Positions 45,254-57,993 of a DNA stretch of 64,000 nucleotides are shown one piece after another. The stretch comes from Cryptomeria japonica. Its lineage: Eukaryota > Streptophyta > Pinopsida > Cupressales > Cupressaceae. Where the stretch lies: assembly GCF_030272615.1 (NCBI RefSeq), contig NC_081412.1, positions 686,956,583-687,020,582 of the forward strand, read 5' to 3'. The notes beneath the pieces were generated by a model that was not told the origin of the DNA, made no database searches, and worked only from the letters and a program-made list of their open reading frames with translations. Each line of letters starts with the position of its first letter. The first letter of the stretch is position 1. Made by a program: the position numbers and the translations under genes.

Positions 45254-45802
45254 CTAGTGGTAAGTTGAAGGAATAGATTGCATGTTGTGAATCCATGGTC
45301 TGCCTAGGAGTATGTTGTAAGACAAATTAATGTCCAACACTTGACATACTGTATCTTTTTGTGCATGTCCCACTCTGATTGGCAACACTACAATCCCTTT
45401 GGAGGAACACTCTTCTTCATCATAGGCTTTGATTGTTATCTTTTTGCGAGGATCAATTGTATCTTCAGAATAGCCTAAGGCACAGACAAGACTTAATGAA
45501 CAAATATTTAGGCCAACTCCTCCATCTATTAAGACACGTTTTACGTGTGTTTTGTGAATTAAGACTTCGATATGCAAAGGAGAATTATGTGGATGTTGCA
45601 AGGACATGTCATCATCTTCCATCAAGGATAAGCAATGAGGCACTATGAGATGTACCACCATGCTTTGGAATTGACCAATGCCCATGTCTTTGGGGATAGT
45701 GGTATCTACTAGAGCCTTTTCTAGGATTTCTTTATGTGTGGGTGATATTTTTAGGAGTTCTAGTATTGAGATGTGCACAGGGGTCTCCTGTAGTTGGTCC
45801 AC
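45254..45802 (-). pseudogene. Gypsy aspartic protease
   Basis: This is one open minus frame of 182 codons. The active-site region is VKRVLIDGGVGLNICSLS: Asp-Gly-Gly replaces the usual Asp-Ser/Thr-Gly, as is frequent in Tat-type elements. The flap and C-terminal part show YSEDTIDPRKKITIKAYD and SYNILLGRPWIHNMQSIPST (the hydrophobic-LLGRPW ending of gypsy proteases). It lies directly after gag and is one of the best preserved pieces of this element. Confidence 0.85.
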
Positions 45803-45811
45803 TATGTTGTA

Positions 45812-47823
45812 TTATTTAGAAGTAGAGGGTGTATTGGTTGTGGGTCCTGGTAAAGTGACCTTATCTTTACTGCACGTGATAGAATGTGCAGGTTCTAGTT
45901 GGGATTTTTCTTTGACTACAATGATATTGACCATATTATCATACATGTGAGCATAATTAACCTTTTCAATATCAGGTTGTTGATGTCTCGCCCTTCTTGT
46001 GGTTTGGTAAGGGAGTTTCAAATGTTGTGTGTGATTCGTTTGTTGTGTGCCCATCTATCATTATGACCTCATTATCTATCAAATCTTGAATGACATGTTT
46101 TAATAATTGACAGTCATTTCTTTGGTGTCCTTTACTTTGATGATAATTACAATAATAATTGTCATTCCACCAAGAAGGGTTAACTTTTGGTTCAAAGTAT
46201 CTTACTTCTAGTAAGGTAATCAATTTGTTTGCAATGAGACTCTTTAATGCCAATTCAAGTGGCTCACCAATAGGTATGAATTTTCTGTGAAAGTTGGTGG
46301 AGGGTAACCTTGGTTTGTTATTATCCTAATTGGTTGTTGAGGTATGACTTGATAAGTTGAATATGGGTTGCTTGGGTTTCATGGTGTTAGCATCTACTAT
46401 CCCATCATTCACAATGTTTTTATTTCTATTCCAAAATTTGAGTTTATCAATGTTATTATAAGTATTGTTGGAAGAATTATTCCCTTCTTTCTGAAGCTTC
46501 GATACTCCTTTCTTGACCATGGCTTCTTCAATTTTGATCTCATTTTCAACCATCTTCTCAAAAATTGGGGGACATTTTAGTTTAAGCATGTAACTCATTT
46601 CATCATTTAAGTTTTCAATGAAAATGTCCATCTTTTCATTATTTGGGACCGGGCGTGGATACCTTGCAAATAGTCTTCTCCATCTTTGTAAAAATGTCAT
46701 GAAGGGTTCTCTATTCTTTTGTTTTGTGTTACACAAGTCTAACATAGTGATCTCATGTTGAATGTTATACGAATATTAAGATACAAACTTACTAACCAAC
46801 TCTTCAAAAGTTATGATGCCTGGTGAGAGTTTAGAGAACCACTCCATAGCTTGCCCACTCAAACTCTTAGGAAATAGTCTCATTAGGTATGAGTCTTCGT
46901 GTGCAAATTCCATACTCATTATGCAAAATTCCCTGACATAATCTTGTGGATTAGTTCTCCCATTATATTTGTCATATTTAGGGATTTTTTAATTTGGAGG
47001 GAATGGTATCATATTGAGACTTCTATCAAATGGATAAGGGTAGATGTCTTGTAGTGAATATCACTCGGTAGTTCCCCTTTGCATGTCTTGAAGTTGCATT
47101 TGAAGTGCCTAAATTTGTTAAGAACAAAAAGGGGATTATCATCATTCCTTGGTTCGCTATCTTGATTGTTCCAACTCCTTTTATTATGGGTCTCATTGGT
47201 ATCATTTCAAGTTTCAGTAGTTCTCTCGCCTTGTCTTAATCTTGTGACATCAAAATCATCAGGCAGTTTGGCACCTTGACGTGCTAACATAAGAAAATAC
47301 TTCTCTTTATCCATCTCAAGGACCTTTTCCATGAATTTACTAAACTTTGGATCTTGTTGAGTCTCTTTGATTGTTTCTTCCATTATTTCTTCATCATCAT
47401 TGTTTGAATATTGGATCCATATGGATGAAAGAAAGGGTTCTCTTCTGCCATTGTGGATTTTTGCTTTTGTTTTTGTTGTTTCAGTCTCCTTCTCTGATTC
47501 CTTGTCAAAACTGACATACAAGTGATCTAATTGTTTCAAAAGGTTTGATTTTTCTAAAATGTTTGTCAATAGGTGATGAGTTGTTGATGTAAATGTGATA
47601 AATTGATGCAACCACCTCTATTGAGAGATTGAAATAACCCTGATCTTTGTTGCATAGCACGCGTTCTCAAAATTTCTTCCTCAAATTCTTTTCCTCTACC
47701 ATGCAAATAATTTTGATAGTGATGTTTCAATAAGACTTTGTGATTTATGTAGAGAAATTTTCTCCTTTTCAAGATTGCCTTGTGACTAAGCTTTTGTTTT
47801 TTTAAATGACATGAAATGGTCAT
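45812..47823 (-). pseudogene. Gypsy gag
   Basis: This is minus-strand gag in several frames. An N-terminal charged region (47823-47207) is followed by a damaged segment and then the capsid-type domain at 46745-46326, with LCNTKQKNREPFMTFLQRWR and FIENLNDEMSYMLKLKCPP. The Tat-type zinc region CNYHQSKGHQRNDCQLLK follows (about 46100-46150). The end runs into protease. Stops lie near 46745, 46325 and 45972. The start is uncertain. Confidence 0.8.
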
Positions 47824-48224
47824 TCAACTTTTTAAAAATTGATAAGTTTTTTATCTTGATTTGAAGTGCAAAGTATTTTTATGATATGACCAAGTCAAAT
47901 AGGAAAGATATATCTGATTTAGATAACTAGGTCAATCTGATCCAGCATTGTAGTTTCAAGATGAAGGATGATAGATCCTGATAAGAAACTATGTCTAAAA
48001 GATCATATTATCAAAGAAATTTGATTATGCACTTTGAGATGTTGAATCTTAAATTTGTTGGAGATGAATACTTGAAAACCTTAGTGTGCCTAGTTTTGAA
48101 TTTGTTTTGATAGAAGATAACTTGATTGAGCCTCTTGAGGAGTTGACCTAAGACTATGTTTTATTACTTGAAAAGGGATGTTTTAGTTTTCTGATTTTGA
48201 TGCATTTTTTCCCAAAACACTGAA

Positions 48225-48610
48225 AGAACGACCAGAAATGCTGATGTTTATACCTGAAATGTTGATTTTAAGACCATAAATATTGATGTAAAGACCAGAA
48301 ATATTGAGTTGCAAACCAAGAACTCTAATCCTTATACCAAGAACACTTATGTTTAAACCAAGAACTCTAAAGTTCAAACTAAGAACTTTGATGTTTATAT
48401 CAAAAACTCTAAATTTTATACCCAGAACTCTAATTTTTATACCAAGAACTCTAGAGTTCAAACCAAGAACGTTGATATTTAGACTAGGAACTCTAATGTT
48501 CAGTCCAAGAACTCTAATGTTTATACCAAGAAATCTAAAGTTTATACCAAGAACTCTGATGTTTAGACCAAGAGATCTACAGTTTAGACCAATAACTCTA
48601 AACTTTGGAT
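48225..48610. repeat. 21-bp minisatellite I
   Basis: About 17 imperfect copies of a 21-bp unit, CCAAGAACTCTAATGTTTATA, with a more diverged left end. Because 21 is a multiple of three, frames stay open on both strands (PRTLMFI repeats on plus, VLGINIR-type repeats on minus), which looks coding but probably is not. Confidence 0.88.
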
Positions 48611-49821
48611 TGAAAGAGATAATCTACTATGAAATGTGTAATCTCGACAGTTTGATGTTTGAGTTTGAAGTTTTTGTGTTATAAATGGATGATGTGTCTG
48701 ATTTATTATTTGAAAACATAGAAGACAGAATTCCAAACAGTTGTCTTATTGTCCCTAGGATATAAACATCAAGTGTATGTTTCAAAGGATCACAAAAAGC
48801 CCAAATTTCCACGGGTTTTGTACAAATAAGACACTTCAAGAAGACCTATCCTAAGGAGTTGGTGACAATGTGATAACTCAGCCCACATCCCGGAATCTTT
48901 GTGACGCAAGTGTAAACACCCTAAAGGGGATGAGAGGTGGCAGATAGGGGCCTTGAGGACTAGAAGGATGACCCAATCAACCTCTCCTCAGAAGGCTACA
49001 AGTAGCCTATGCAAAGACGAGGATTCCTACCTCTCCTCCAAGGAGCCAAATGGTGAGTATCTTGGGAGGAAAACATGTTATCCCCTTGCACTAAAATTAT
49101 CGCATCAAGGCTAAAAAGGGTGGCTTCTAAATAACAAGGTACTAGTAAGGGCATCGTTCGAGTGGTCATAATCAACAGCATTTTCTACTCCATTAAAGGA
49201 GGCTTCCCAACCTGCAGAGGTTATGCTCTATAGGTTTTTAAACACCATATAAGTACTAAGGGAAACATGACACCATTATGACAACATGTAACACTCGTCA
49301 TTTGCAACTTTCATCACAAGCACATTTGTTTATAGTGGCTTGGATTACTTGGCTTTAGCCATTGCCACTTGGGTTGTTCCCCTCTCACCCGACCTTATGG
49401 GCTACTCGGGAGGGTAGGCCCGCTAAGGATTATTGCACTACTAAAAGAAAAGTGATGAGTCTGGCATTCTAATCACCTCATGGAGGTGAAAGCATACTTG
49501 CCTATCATCAAAGACACACAAGACATGATGATTGTTTTCCTTCCTAATTAGTCTAGGTGCCTACATTAATCAAAACACATAATGCAATAGCCCGCAGCTG
49601 CACAAAAATGTTAGTGGTTTGTAATTTTGTCTTTGGTGGTGAAAAAGTTTATGACTTTGGTCTTTGACAGCGAATAAGGTCCCTGCAAAAACAACAAACT
49701 ACAAATCAGATTCTGGAAAATGACAGTTTATAAACAGAACTGAGAAATGCATAATAGAACATGAAAATGCTAACGGAATTCCTCTAAACGTGGTTCTGGA
49801 AACCTAGGAGGCTGCTTTGTT

Positions 49822-49995
49822 AACCAGAAATGCCACTGTATTGACCAGAAATGCCACTGTATTGACCAGAAACGCTGCTAGAATGACCATAAATGCTACT
49901 AAAATGACCAAAAATGCTACTAAAATGACCAAGAACACTGCTAAAATGACTAGGAACACTACTAAAATGTCCATAAACACTACTTCAAAGATTGA
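49822..49995. repeat. 21-bp minisatellite II
   Basis: About eight copies of a 21-bp unit (CCAGAAATGCCACTGTATTGA, drifting to CCAAAAATGCTACTAAAATGA). It has the same period as minisatellite I, with a related AAxACT core, so the two may have a common origin. Confidence 0.85.
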
Positions 49996-50226
49996 AAATG
50001 CCAAATAGAGAAAAAGACAAAATCAAGAGACAAATCCTTTGTATTGTGAAACTGAAGATCAGGAGAACGCCCTTTTAGTTGATGAAAACACTGAAATGGT
50101 GACCAAGAGTGCAAATCTGCATTCTGAAAGAGCTAATCTGTGCTTCTAGAACGCTACTCTGTGAATTCGTGAGAACCTGTCAAGGAAATTTCCTGCAAGA
50201 AAACTTGTTAAAAAAATTTGGGGCTA

Positions 50227-50244
50227 GCCCCACAGTGGGCACCA
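50227..50244 (-). promoter_or_regulatory. Primer binding site of the gypsy element
   Basis: On minus this reads TGGTGCCCACTGTGGGGC, a form of the TGGCGCC/TGGTGCCCAC-type site common in plant gypsy elements. It lies 7 bp after the proposed LTR end. Confidence 0.75.
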
Positions 50245-50251
50245 AAATTTA

Positions 50252-52752
50252 TGAGTGCAAAAATATTGTGTCTAGTCCATTAATAAGCATGCAAAAATAC
50301 ACCTACTAAATGAAACATGGTATTGAAGAAAATAAAGAAAATAAACAATTAATATACTCCCCAATGTCGTCTCATCGATCCCTAGTCTTGAGGACTTCGT
50401 TGATTCAATGGATGACTCTCAGATGCACGATTTTAGCAAAGTGACAACCCAAGAGATGGGAATTTATTATGCAAGATTTATGATAATTCTACATTACTAT
50501 GAAGCTATCATGAAAGAAATGTAACTACAATGATACTATGCTACTATGCTATGATGCAACACTACTAAACTATGATTAAGAAAATACTGGAAATGATTGC
50601 TAGAATGCTAAATTGCTAAGATGTTAAGGATCCTCACATAGCCAAAAGAGGGGGTATTTATAAGATTTCCATAACCAGAGGCGAAGTGGCAAGAAATGAT
50701 GGTGCAAATTCAATCTGGAGAAATCGGCGGTCGAGATCGAAGAAGTTGGAAAGAGGTTGAAGAGATGGACACTTTTCATTATTGAGGAGACAAGAGGCAA
50801 AGAATCTCCAACCATATGCCAACAAAGGGGGCAAGTGGCATGGAGATGAGAGACAAGTGGCATAAGTGCCACGTGTCTCCAAGAGAGGGTAGACACTCAA
50901 AAGATGGTTAGGATAAGAGGTTGGAGGAGATAGGTTTTGTTAAACCCTAAGTTGGATTGGGTGGGTTAGGTTAGTGGTGCAGAGCATATTTCATTACACA
51001 GCTAATTTCCAAGCACATGGTGTTGTCTACAGGTTCATTTATGTTGTAATTGTGGGTTGGATCAATGGTCAACCTTGATGTAACTGAATGCCTATTTTTT
51101 ATGGTCAATAATCTCTTAGGTGAGCATATAAAGCTAGAGGTCTCTTAGGCCATGAAGGCTTGGAAATTGGATTTTGTCAAAGTTAGTATGTCTAGGATGT
51201 TGTCTTAGGTGTTGGAGTAAATAATGACCTTGGATGTGTTTCCATAAGGTCTAGGTAGTTAATAACCGGTGTTGTTCTAAATTGCAAAATGTTGCATTTA
51301 TTGTCAAGCAACTTTTCAAAGTTGCCGGTAGGATGACAATTACTTCTCCAATGGTCCTAACTATTCAAAAGTTGGTTATGGATGTTGGAAGAGGTTTATA
51401 TATGTGTGGACAACTGTAGGAAGGTGTGTTGAAGGTTTTGTAAAGTTTGGTGGAGAAAGTAAATAAGACAAATTTGATTTCGCCATACAGAGATGTTTTC
51501 TGTATGAATTGTACAGAGCGTGAGAATTACTGATGAAGTTTTCATCTGGTTAGGAATAACTCTGAAACACCTTTCCAATGCATCAGGTTTGACCTCTTGA
51601 AGTAAATTTTAGTAGAAGTTACAAACGTTTATTTTCTGCAGGTTGAAACCCTCCATTTTCAAGGGTTACAATGCAAATAAGACCCTAACTCACAGTCTAC
51701 TCATTGGGATCCAATGGCCATGGGTAGAATGCTAGTTAGGGACATGTATTTTGAGATTCAAGAGGGGCGAGGTCAGAGGAGTTGTTTGGTATAGTACCAC
51801 CAAGCCCTAGTCTAAACTGGTTGAGGGTTTATATTAGATTAGATGAGTTTCTTTGTGCAGACAATGAACAATGATGAGATGATGAGTTGAAGTGCTGAAA
51901 CTGAATGTTTGAACATAGGAGAAACTTCCTGAAAAGTTGGAACCTTCTTGTGATCCCATTCTCCATACCTCTTTTGTGAGACTGGTCTAACCTGATCAAT
52001 TAGGCCTGTAACCAAGTAGGTGTTGAAGAGTGCAGGAATAGGGTGGAAATCCTATCTTTTCGAATCTGTTAGTGATCCCAAAAGGGTGTCTGAAACCTAA
52101 ATTTGGTTAAAGTTTTTTTTGCTATTATTTGGAGAAAAGCACCAAAAGACAATGAAATAGGGCTACTAAGCGGTAGACCAGTGTCGGTAAGCCTGTGAAA
52201 CCTGTACCAGTAAAACTGTGAAACCTGTACTGGTAGACCTATACCGGTGGGCTTGTCTAGTCCTCAAATACCAATACTTGTCTTGTGCTTCAAATAAGCA
52301 TTGTGGAAGATCTTGATAGGTCATAGGAAGTGGTCAAGAGTGCGTGTCAGCCCAGTTAGTGGTGAGAAGTTGATTTCACAGTTGAGGTGTGAAACATAAC
52401 CGAAGGAAGAAGACCAAAGGTGTGTGGGTGGGTTTATCACCCTATTGTTCTTGACCTCTGCATCAGTTAGCATGTGGTTAGGCTAGGTGGTTAGGAGTAG
52501 GAACCATGTGCTCAAATTTGAATTTTTAATTCAAATTTAATGGAAGGGGAAATTTAAATACACAAATTAATTATTTTGCATATTTAATTGGAAAAATGGA
52601 AGAAGGTGATTAAAGTGGGAAGAATAGGAATTAATGAACCATATAAATAAATTATTGAATTTATTGATATAGTAGAGGAATAAAAGTCATATTAATTAAA
52701 TATTTTTGTATTTAATTAATTCAATTCTCCAGACCGAATTTTAGTGTATACA
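50252..52752 (-). mobile_element. 5' LTR of the gypsy element
   Basis: This is about 2.5 kb on minus, from TGTATACACTAAAATTC at 52752 to GCACTCA at 50252 just before the primer site. The first 193 bp recur at 33604-33795. The inner edge rests on the primer site and a CA end, because the other LTR is truncated. Confidence 0.7.
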
Positions 52753-53182
52753 CATACCAATGTACTTATTAGCTAGCATAGTTGCAACAAAAGCCACTAA
52801 CTCTATGGAGGAGGAAGGGCAAGCTATGCCATCAGAAGTAAGGGAGGGGTTAGGGTTTATCTCCTATGCCCCCAATAAATTTTCCCCACCACCACCAACG
52901 TCCTCCACCATAGCTTTACCCTTTTGCTTATGCTTATGTTTTGGAATAACTTCTTCATCCTAGAAGTTATTAATCAATATCCAACTTGTCTGCTACCACT
53001 ACTTTCTCCTTCTTTACAACCTTGGATTTATTTCCACTAAAACCCTCTCCACCATCAAACTTCATTCATTTACTTTCAAGGCTATCCTAAAGCAAAATGG
53101 GATCCACCTCAGAGGGTTTTGTAACATAGGTCTTTTTTGAAACATAAACTTCTTTGTTATCCTATTTTTGAAAAAAAAAAAA
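52753..53182 (-). pseudogene. Coding-like remnant right of the gypsy element (minus strand)
   Basis: The minus strand reads KTYVTKPSEVDPILL, GGEGFSGNKSKVVKKEKVVV, then VIPKHKHKQKGKAMVEDVGG and SSSIELVAFVATMLANKYIG with stops and a frame change between them. The basic, glycine-rich make-up and position suggest a degraded LINE ORF1 or host gene that the gypsy element interrupted. The sequence at 33060-33600 may be the other side. No family is recognised. Confidence 0.35.
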
Positions 53183-53189
53183 AGTAGAG

Positions 53190-55580
53190 CGGGGGGCTTT
53201 ATGTGTTGTTCTTGAGAAGTTAGGTTTTTCCAAAGCTTGGGTCAAATGGATTCGTGCATGTATTTCTTCTGCAAGATTCTCGGTTTTAATTAATGGTTCT
53301 CCCTGTGGTTTTTTCACTTCCTCTAGGGGTTTGAGACAAGGAGATCCCCTTTCTCCCTTTTTTTTATTCTCCTAGCTGAAACCTTTAATTGGGCTATTAG
53401 GGCTGCTAAAGTGGGGGGGGGGCTTTGGAAAGGTATAAGGATTCAGAATATTCCCCAAAGTATTTCTCATTGTCTCTTTGCAGATGATACTTTGTTATTT
53501 GGACATGCTTCGTTAGTTGAGGCAAAAGTGATTAAAGGAATAATACAGTATTATGCATCATTTTCTGGTCAGAAAGTGAATGGTGATAAATCAAATATTT
53601 TCTTCCTTAATACATCACAACTGGTTCGGTATAGGTTGCAATCCTTTTGGGGATTTGAGACTGGAAATCTTCCATGTACTTACCTTGGGATTCCTTTCTT
53701 TGTTAAACAGGATAAGATTGGTTTTTGGGATAAGATTATTTCGGTCATTTCTAAAATAATTCTCTCATGGAATCATAGATGGTTAACTTTGGCGAGTAAA
53801 ATTCTTCTCATCAAGTTTGTTTTGAATGTCGTTCTCATATATCTCATGTCTGTTTTGAAGTCTCTAAAAGCAGTTATTGTTAGTTTACAGGATACTCTTA
53901 AAGATTTTCTTTGGAACAATAATAAAGATGGCAAGAAGAAACTCCCTTTAATTGAATGGGATAAGGTATGTTTGCCTAAGAAACTTGGGGGAATGGGAAT
54001 TCAGAGTCTGGAGAATCAGAATTTAGCCTTAGGTGCTAAGTTGGTTTGGAAATTATATGACAAGCCTAGCTCCTTATGGGCACAGATTATGTTTGCCAAA
54101 TATTTAAATAATGGACCGAGAGAGTACATTTTTAAAGTCTCAAATTTGCCTTTGGGTTCTGCTATTTGGAATTTCCTTTGTAAATGTAGATCAGTTATTT
54201 TGCCTCATCTCTCATGGATTGTTCATAATGGTAGAAAGGTCAGATTTTGGGATGAAGTATGGAATGGACACACACCTCTGGTGAATATTAGGGATTGGTC
54301 TCCTCTTATCACTATTCTTTCCTCCCTTTGGGGTGTTTTTATAGCAGATTATTTTGAAATTGTGACTAGTGGACCCCTTAAGCTAGCTAGATGGAAGTCG
54401 ATTGATTTCTTAGATGTTGATCAAAGTATGAAATTAGATTTTGAGAAGATTTTGGGGGATAGAATTGTATTTCTTTCTGATTCTGAGGATGAACTTATTT
54501 GGACAAAGAATATTTCTGGTAAGTACACTGTTAAAGATGGTTACAACTCTCTTATGCTTGCTAAAGATTTATCATCATGGCCTAATAAGTTGTTTTGGCA
54601 TTCGGCTTGTCTTCCTAAAGCTGGAGCCTTTGCTTGGTTGGCAGTTCAGGACAGAGTCCTTACAGGTATGAGACTGGACAGGCTTGGTATTACTGTTATT
54701 TTCCCTTGTGTCCTTTGTAACAAAAATTTGGAATCTTCTTCACACATGTTCCTATATTGTGATTATGCTTATGAATGTTGGCAGTGGTTGTTTAAGAAGT
54801 TAAATATATCCTTTTTTATTGGTAAGGATCTCATTTCCTATTTTAGATCTTGGCCCTTTATGTTTGCCTCATCTTTTTATGCATGCCTTTGGATCATATC
54901 TCCATCTATTGTGATTTAGAATGTTTGGCTAGAGAGAAACAACTGTATATTTAAAAAACAATTGAGTCTTCAATTTCTGAGGTTGCTTTGTCGTTTATTT
55001 ATAAGAATTTGGAAAATCTTACTTCTTTTTCGCACTGGGATAGTAGAGTTACTAGAGTTTGGAAGATGTTATTGGTTTTACCCTCTCATGGTTCAATTTT
55101 AAAAAAGAATGATGCAATAGGTAAGAGATGCTCTGCTAGATGGAAACCTCCTCTGCATGGGGCACTTTAAACTAAATTTTGATGGGGCCTCTCGTGGTAA
55201 CCTTGGGTTGGCTGGGGTAGGCATGGTAATATGCTATTGGTTTTAAAACTAACAATTATGCGGAATTTGATGCTTTGTCTTTTGGATTGGATATGGCAAT
55301 CTCTTTGGGAATTAAGGACTTAATAATTGAAGGTGATTCTATGGTGATTATTCAATGTGTTATGAAAAAGAAATTGAATTGTTGGAATTTGCAATATATA
55401 CTTGATCTCATTTTAGAAAAATTAGAATTGTTTGAATCTTTTTTGTTATCTCATTGTTACAGAGAAGTTGATAAGATTGCAGATTATTTGGCAAATTTAG
55501 CCATTGATAGCAATGCTAATCAACGAGAGTTGGGTTTTGAGGAAATTCCTTCTAGGGTATGGGAAGGTTTGCAGCAATAG
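53190..55580 (+). pseudogene. LINE-b reverse transcriptase, zinc finger and RNase H
   Basis: RT shows [30 protein letters not shown] and HCLFADDTLLFGHAS (catalytic FADD intact, about 53480-53520). A long open stretch of 502 codons runs from 53411 to 54919, with NGDKSNIFFLN, LPCTYLGIPFF, LPKKLGGMGIQSLENQN, the zinc-finger region WHSACLPKAGAFAWLAVQDR and FPCVLCNKNLESSSHMFLYC. After stops the RNase H follows: FKLNFDGASRGNLGLAG (first Asp intact, about 55163), then DLIIEGDSMVIIQCV and HCYREVDKIADYLANLA, ending TAG near 55580. A one-base change in the T-run near 53365 shifts the frame. The best preserved LINE of the window. Confidence 0.87.
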
Positions 55581-56060
55581 CTATGTGATTTTCTTGATTA
55601 ATGTTGATGTAAAATTTTATGATGATAATTATTCCCGTTTTCCCCTTTCATTTCAAGTATTCATGTTCGTTGTCTGGAAGAGAGTTTGGTCTGATGGTAT
55701 TTGATACAATAGTGTTTTTCCAAAGGTTTTTTGATACTTTCTTTTTTGGCAAGAAGGTTTTTGGCTCATGGGATTTGGCACAGGGCTTTGGAAAATTATG
55801 TCTTCTTCCATTAATAGTAGTTGTGGAGTCTACATTTGAAAATTATCCGATGGGTTTGCAAATTGCCATATGGGCTCTATGTAAAACTGATATTATATGT
55901 GGTGTGACCGCATTTCGTATGTGGTTTTGGGCGAGATATATAAACTGATCTGTTAGATACTATAGGTTTATTTTATGAACTGTGACCAGAGGTTTTCTTC
56001 CCAAAGTTCTTTCCTCCGGTATGCTCTTTGAATCCTGTGTAAAAAATAAAAAATATTAAT
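55581..56060 (+). other. 3' region of LINE-b
   Basis: About 480 bp after the RNase H stop. An open stretch of 109 codons (55619-55948) has low-complexity hydrophobic composition and no similarity to ORF3 of LINE-a, so I read it as 3' UTR. Confidence 0.55.
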
Positions 56061-56889
56061 AAAAAAGTTTAGTGGAATAATCCACTTTTATTGAAAAAAA
56101 TAAAATGTATTGTTCTCTCATTTTATTGCTTTCAATATTATCAATCTTTAAAGACAAACTTTCATTCACAAATGAAATAAATGACATACATTCAATTAAA
56201 CCATTTAATTGGTTAAACGTAAAAAAATACAATTATAACAAAACCAAAAAATATAATATCAAAAACAAAAACAAAAACAAAAACAAAACAAATAAAATAT
56301 CTACTTCTTCTCTTCTAAAATTAAATCCTATAATTATGACCCTTATCATGATAATAATAATATTTTGAACATAATATTATTCCTGTCCTAGAAGCTTAGT
56401 ATGCATTAATTATTCAAACAAGCTAGTGATGTCAGTCTTCCATCATCAATGGTTAAATGCAAATAGGACTCAAAACTTACCAGTCCAAGCCCCAAAATAA
56501 TATTTTATTGAACCAATTTAAAGTCTTTGCAAAGTAATTTAGTCAGAAAGTAAAAGCACGTGATTAAGATAAATAAATAATAATATTGCGGCGAGGTGTC
56601 TCTCTCCAAAAAAAGAAAAAGAAGCCGTAAACAAATGTAATACGAACAGGATTTTTGTCGTCCATTATTTATGTCACCCACGCCATAAAGTTTAATTAAA
56701 GTTTAACTTCAATTTTAATATTAAACTGAACTATTTAAGGATAAAATATTTTTATGAGTTGTAGAGATTGATTATTAGCATTTATATTTACATTTGATTT
56801 TTAATTTTTTAATAAATTTTGTCTAATATTGTATTTGGATTGGTTGGTTGAAAATTATTAAGAAAAAGTTTAATTTTTTTTGAAGTAAT
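56061..56889. other. AT-rich intergenic sequence
   Basis: No gene is seen. It contains an (AAAAAC)n run near 56262-56288 and long A/T stretches. Confidence 0.6.
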
Positions 56890-57850
56890 TAAAGATTCGT
56901 GATTTAATTAGTCTTGTGTGAATAAAGTGAAATTTTTTATTTATAAGTAAATTGTCAACATCATTTTGTAAATGTTTTATTTAATTTTTAGGTATAAAGT
57001 GATACTTAAGTATAATTATTTTTATTATTAAAATATAAAATTCTGTGATTTCATTAACTTTGTGTGAAAAAAATGACAAATTTTTGTTTATAAGTGAATT
57101 GTGAGTTAACACTAGATTTCATTTTTATTTTACATGTCAAGACAAATGATACTTTAATATAATCTTTATGAAAGAATTGTAATTTAATTAATTTTGTGTG
57201 ACTAAAGTGAGAATTTTAATCTACAATTAAATTGTCAAAGATCATTTTGTAAAAGTTTTATTTAATGTTTACACATTGAGTGATATTTAAGTATAATTAC
57301 TTTATTGTGAAAAATAAAAATTGTGTGATATTATTAACTTTATGTGATTAAAGTGACAAATTTATGTTTATAAGTGAATTGTCAAGATCATTCAATCTCA
57401 CATTAGATTTCATTTTAATTTTACATGTCAAGACAAATGATACTTTATTATAACTATCTATTGTGAAAACTAAAAAGTGTGTGATTTAATTAACTTTGTA
57501 TGAATAAAGTGCTTTGTTATAATTATCTATTGTGAAAACTAAAAAGTGTGTGATTTAATTAACTTTGTATGAATAAAGTGACAAAAAATTAGAAGTGAAT
57601 TGTCCAGATCATTAGCACTAGATTTTTTTTCAATATTACATGTCAAGACAAATGATAGTTTAATTGTTTATATTATGAATAATATATATTTTTTTTTAAT
57701 TTTGCTTGATTTTACTATACTTTGTAAGAATAAAATAACATAATCTTTATTTATAAATAAATTATTAAGACCATTAAATGTCATATTAAATTTTACATAA
57801 TTTTTATATATTAAATTAAATATTATTTAAACATAATTATTATTATTTTT
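56890..57850. repeat. AT-rich tandem repeat with dimeric order
   Basis: About seven copies of a 132-157-bp unit start near 56897, 57046, 57178, 57323, 57480, 57548 and 57705, each beginning GTGATTTAATTAACTTTGTGTGAATAAAGTGA or a variant of it. Copies 1 and 3 have a TTTTGTAAAAGTTTTATTTAA middle. Copies 2, 4 and 6 have CATTAGATTTCATTTT then TTACATGTCAAGACAAATGA. The basic unit is thus a dimer of about 290 bp. A 69-bp segment is duplicated exactly in tandem at 57443-57511 and 57512-57580 with few changes. Confidence 0.8.
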
Positions 57851-57993
57851 TGGGTAAATTAATAACTACTTATGGGGTAGTACCCAATATATTATATGTG
57901 AAGAAATTTACATAACTATAACTATTTGTCAAATAGTTACAGGCATAAAAAGTTCATCTCCTCCTATCTTATTGACTACCTATTCCGCTTGTA

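Larger units (their letters stand above)
47824..50226 (-). other. Leader of the gypsy element, non-coding
   Basis: This is the region between the primer site and gag, about 2.4 kb. Apart from the two minisatellites at 48225-48610 and 49822-49995 I see no gene. A long leader is common in large Tat-type elements. Confidence 0.65.
33604..52752 (-). mobile_element. Giant Ty3/gypsy element (Tat-lineage type)
   Basis: This is a 19.1-kb element on minus: 5' LTR 50252-52752, primer site 50227-50244, leader with minisatellites 47824-50226, gag, protease, G-patch, RT, RNase H, second RNase H and integrase (47823 down to 39133). An AT-rich stretch, an antisense ORF with a plant mobile domain (35249-37268), the polypurine tract and a truncated 3' LTR (33604-33795) follow. 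A second, archaeal-type RNase H and an antisense extra ORF between integrase and the 3' LTR are established traits of the Tat lineage. All genes carry stops and frameshifts. Confidence 0.85.
53183..56060 (+). mobile_element. LINE-b, 5'-truncated
   Basis: This is an L1-type LINE on plus that starts inside RT just after an A-run (53167-53180). It ends with GTGTAAAAAATAAAAAATATTAATAAAAAAG near 56040-56060, given here only as a description of an A-rich tail. Sequence at the two ends (CCTATTTTTGAAAAAAA and CCACTTTTATTGAAAAAAA) may be a diverged target duplication. Confidence 0.8.

Noticed and set aside
48183-48684. Proteins made of PRTLMF or VLGINIR repeats on the two strands
   Set aside because: The frames follow the 21-bp minisatellite, have no start context or neighbours, and lie in the gypsy leader.
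49804-50008. Thr/Asn-rich repeat protein
   Set aside because: By-product of the second 21-bp minisatellite.
56105-56368. Small Lys/Asn-rich ORF
   Set aside because: A product of A-rich simple repeats; no start context or domain.
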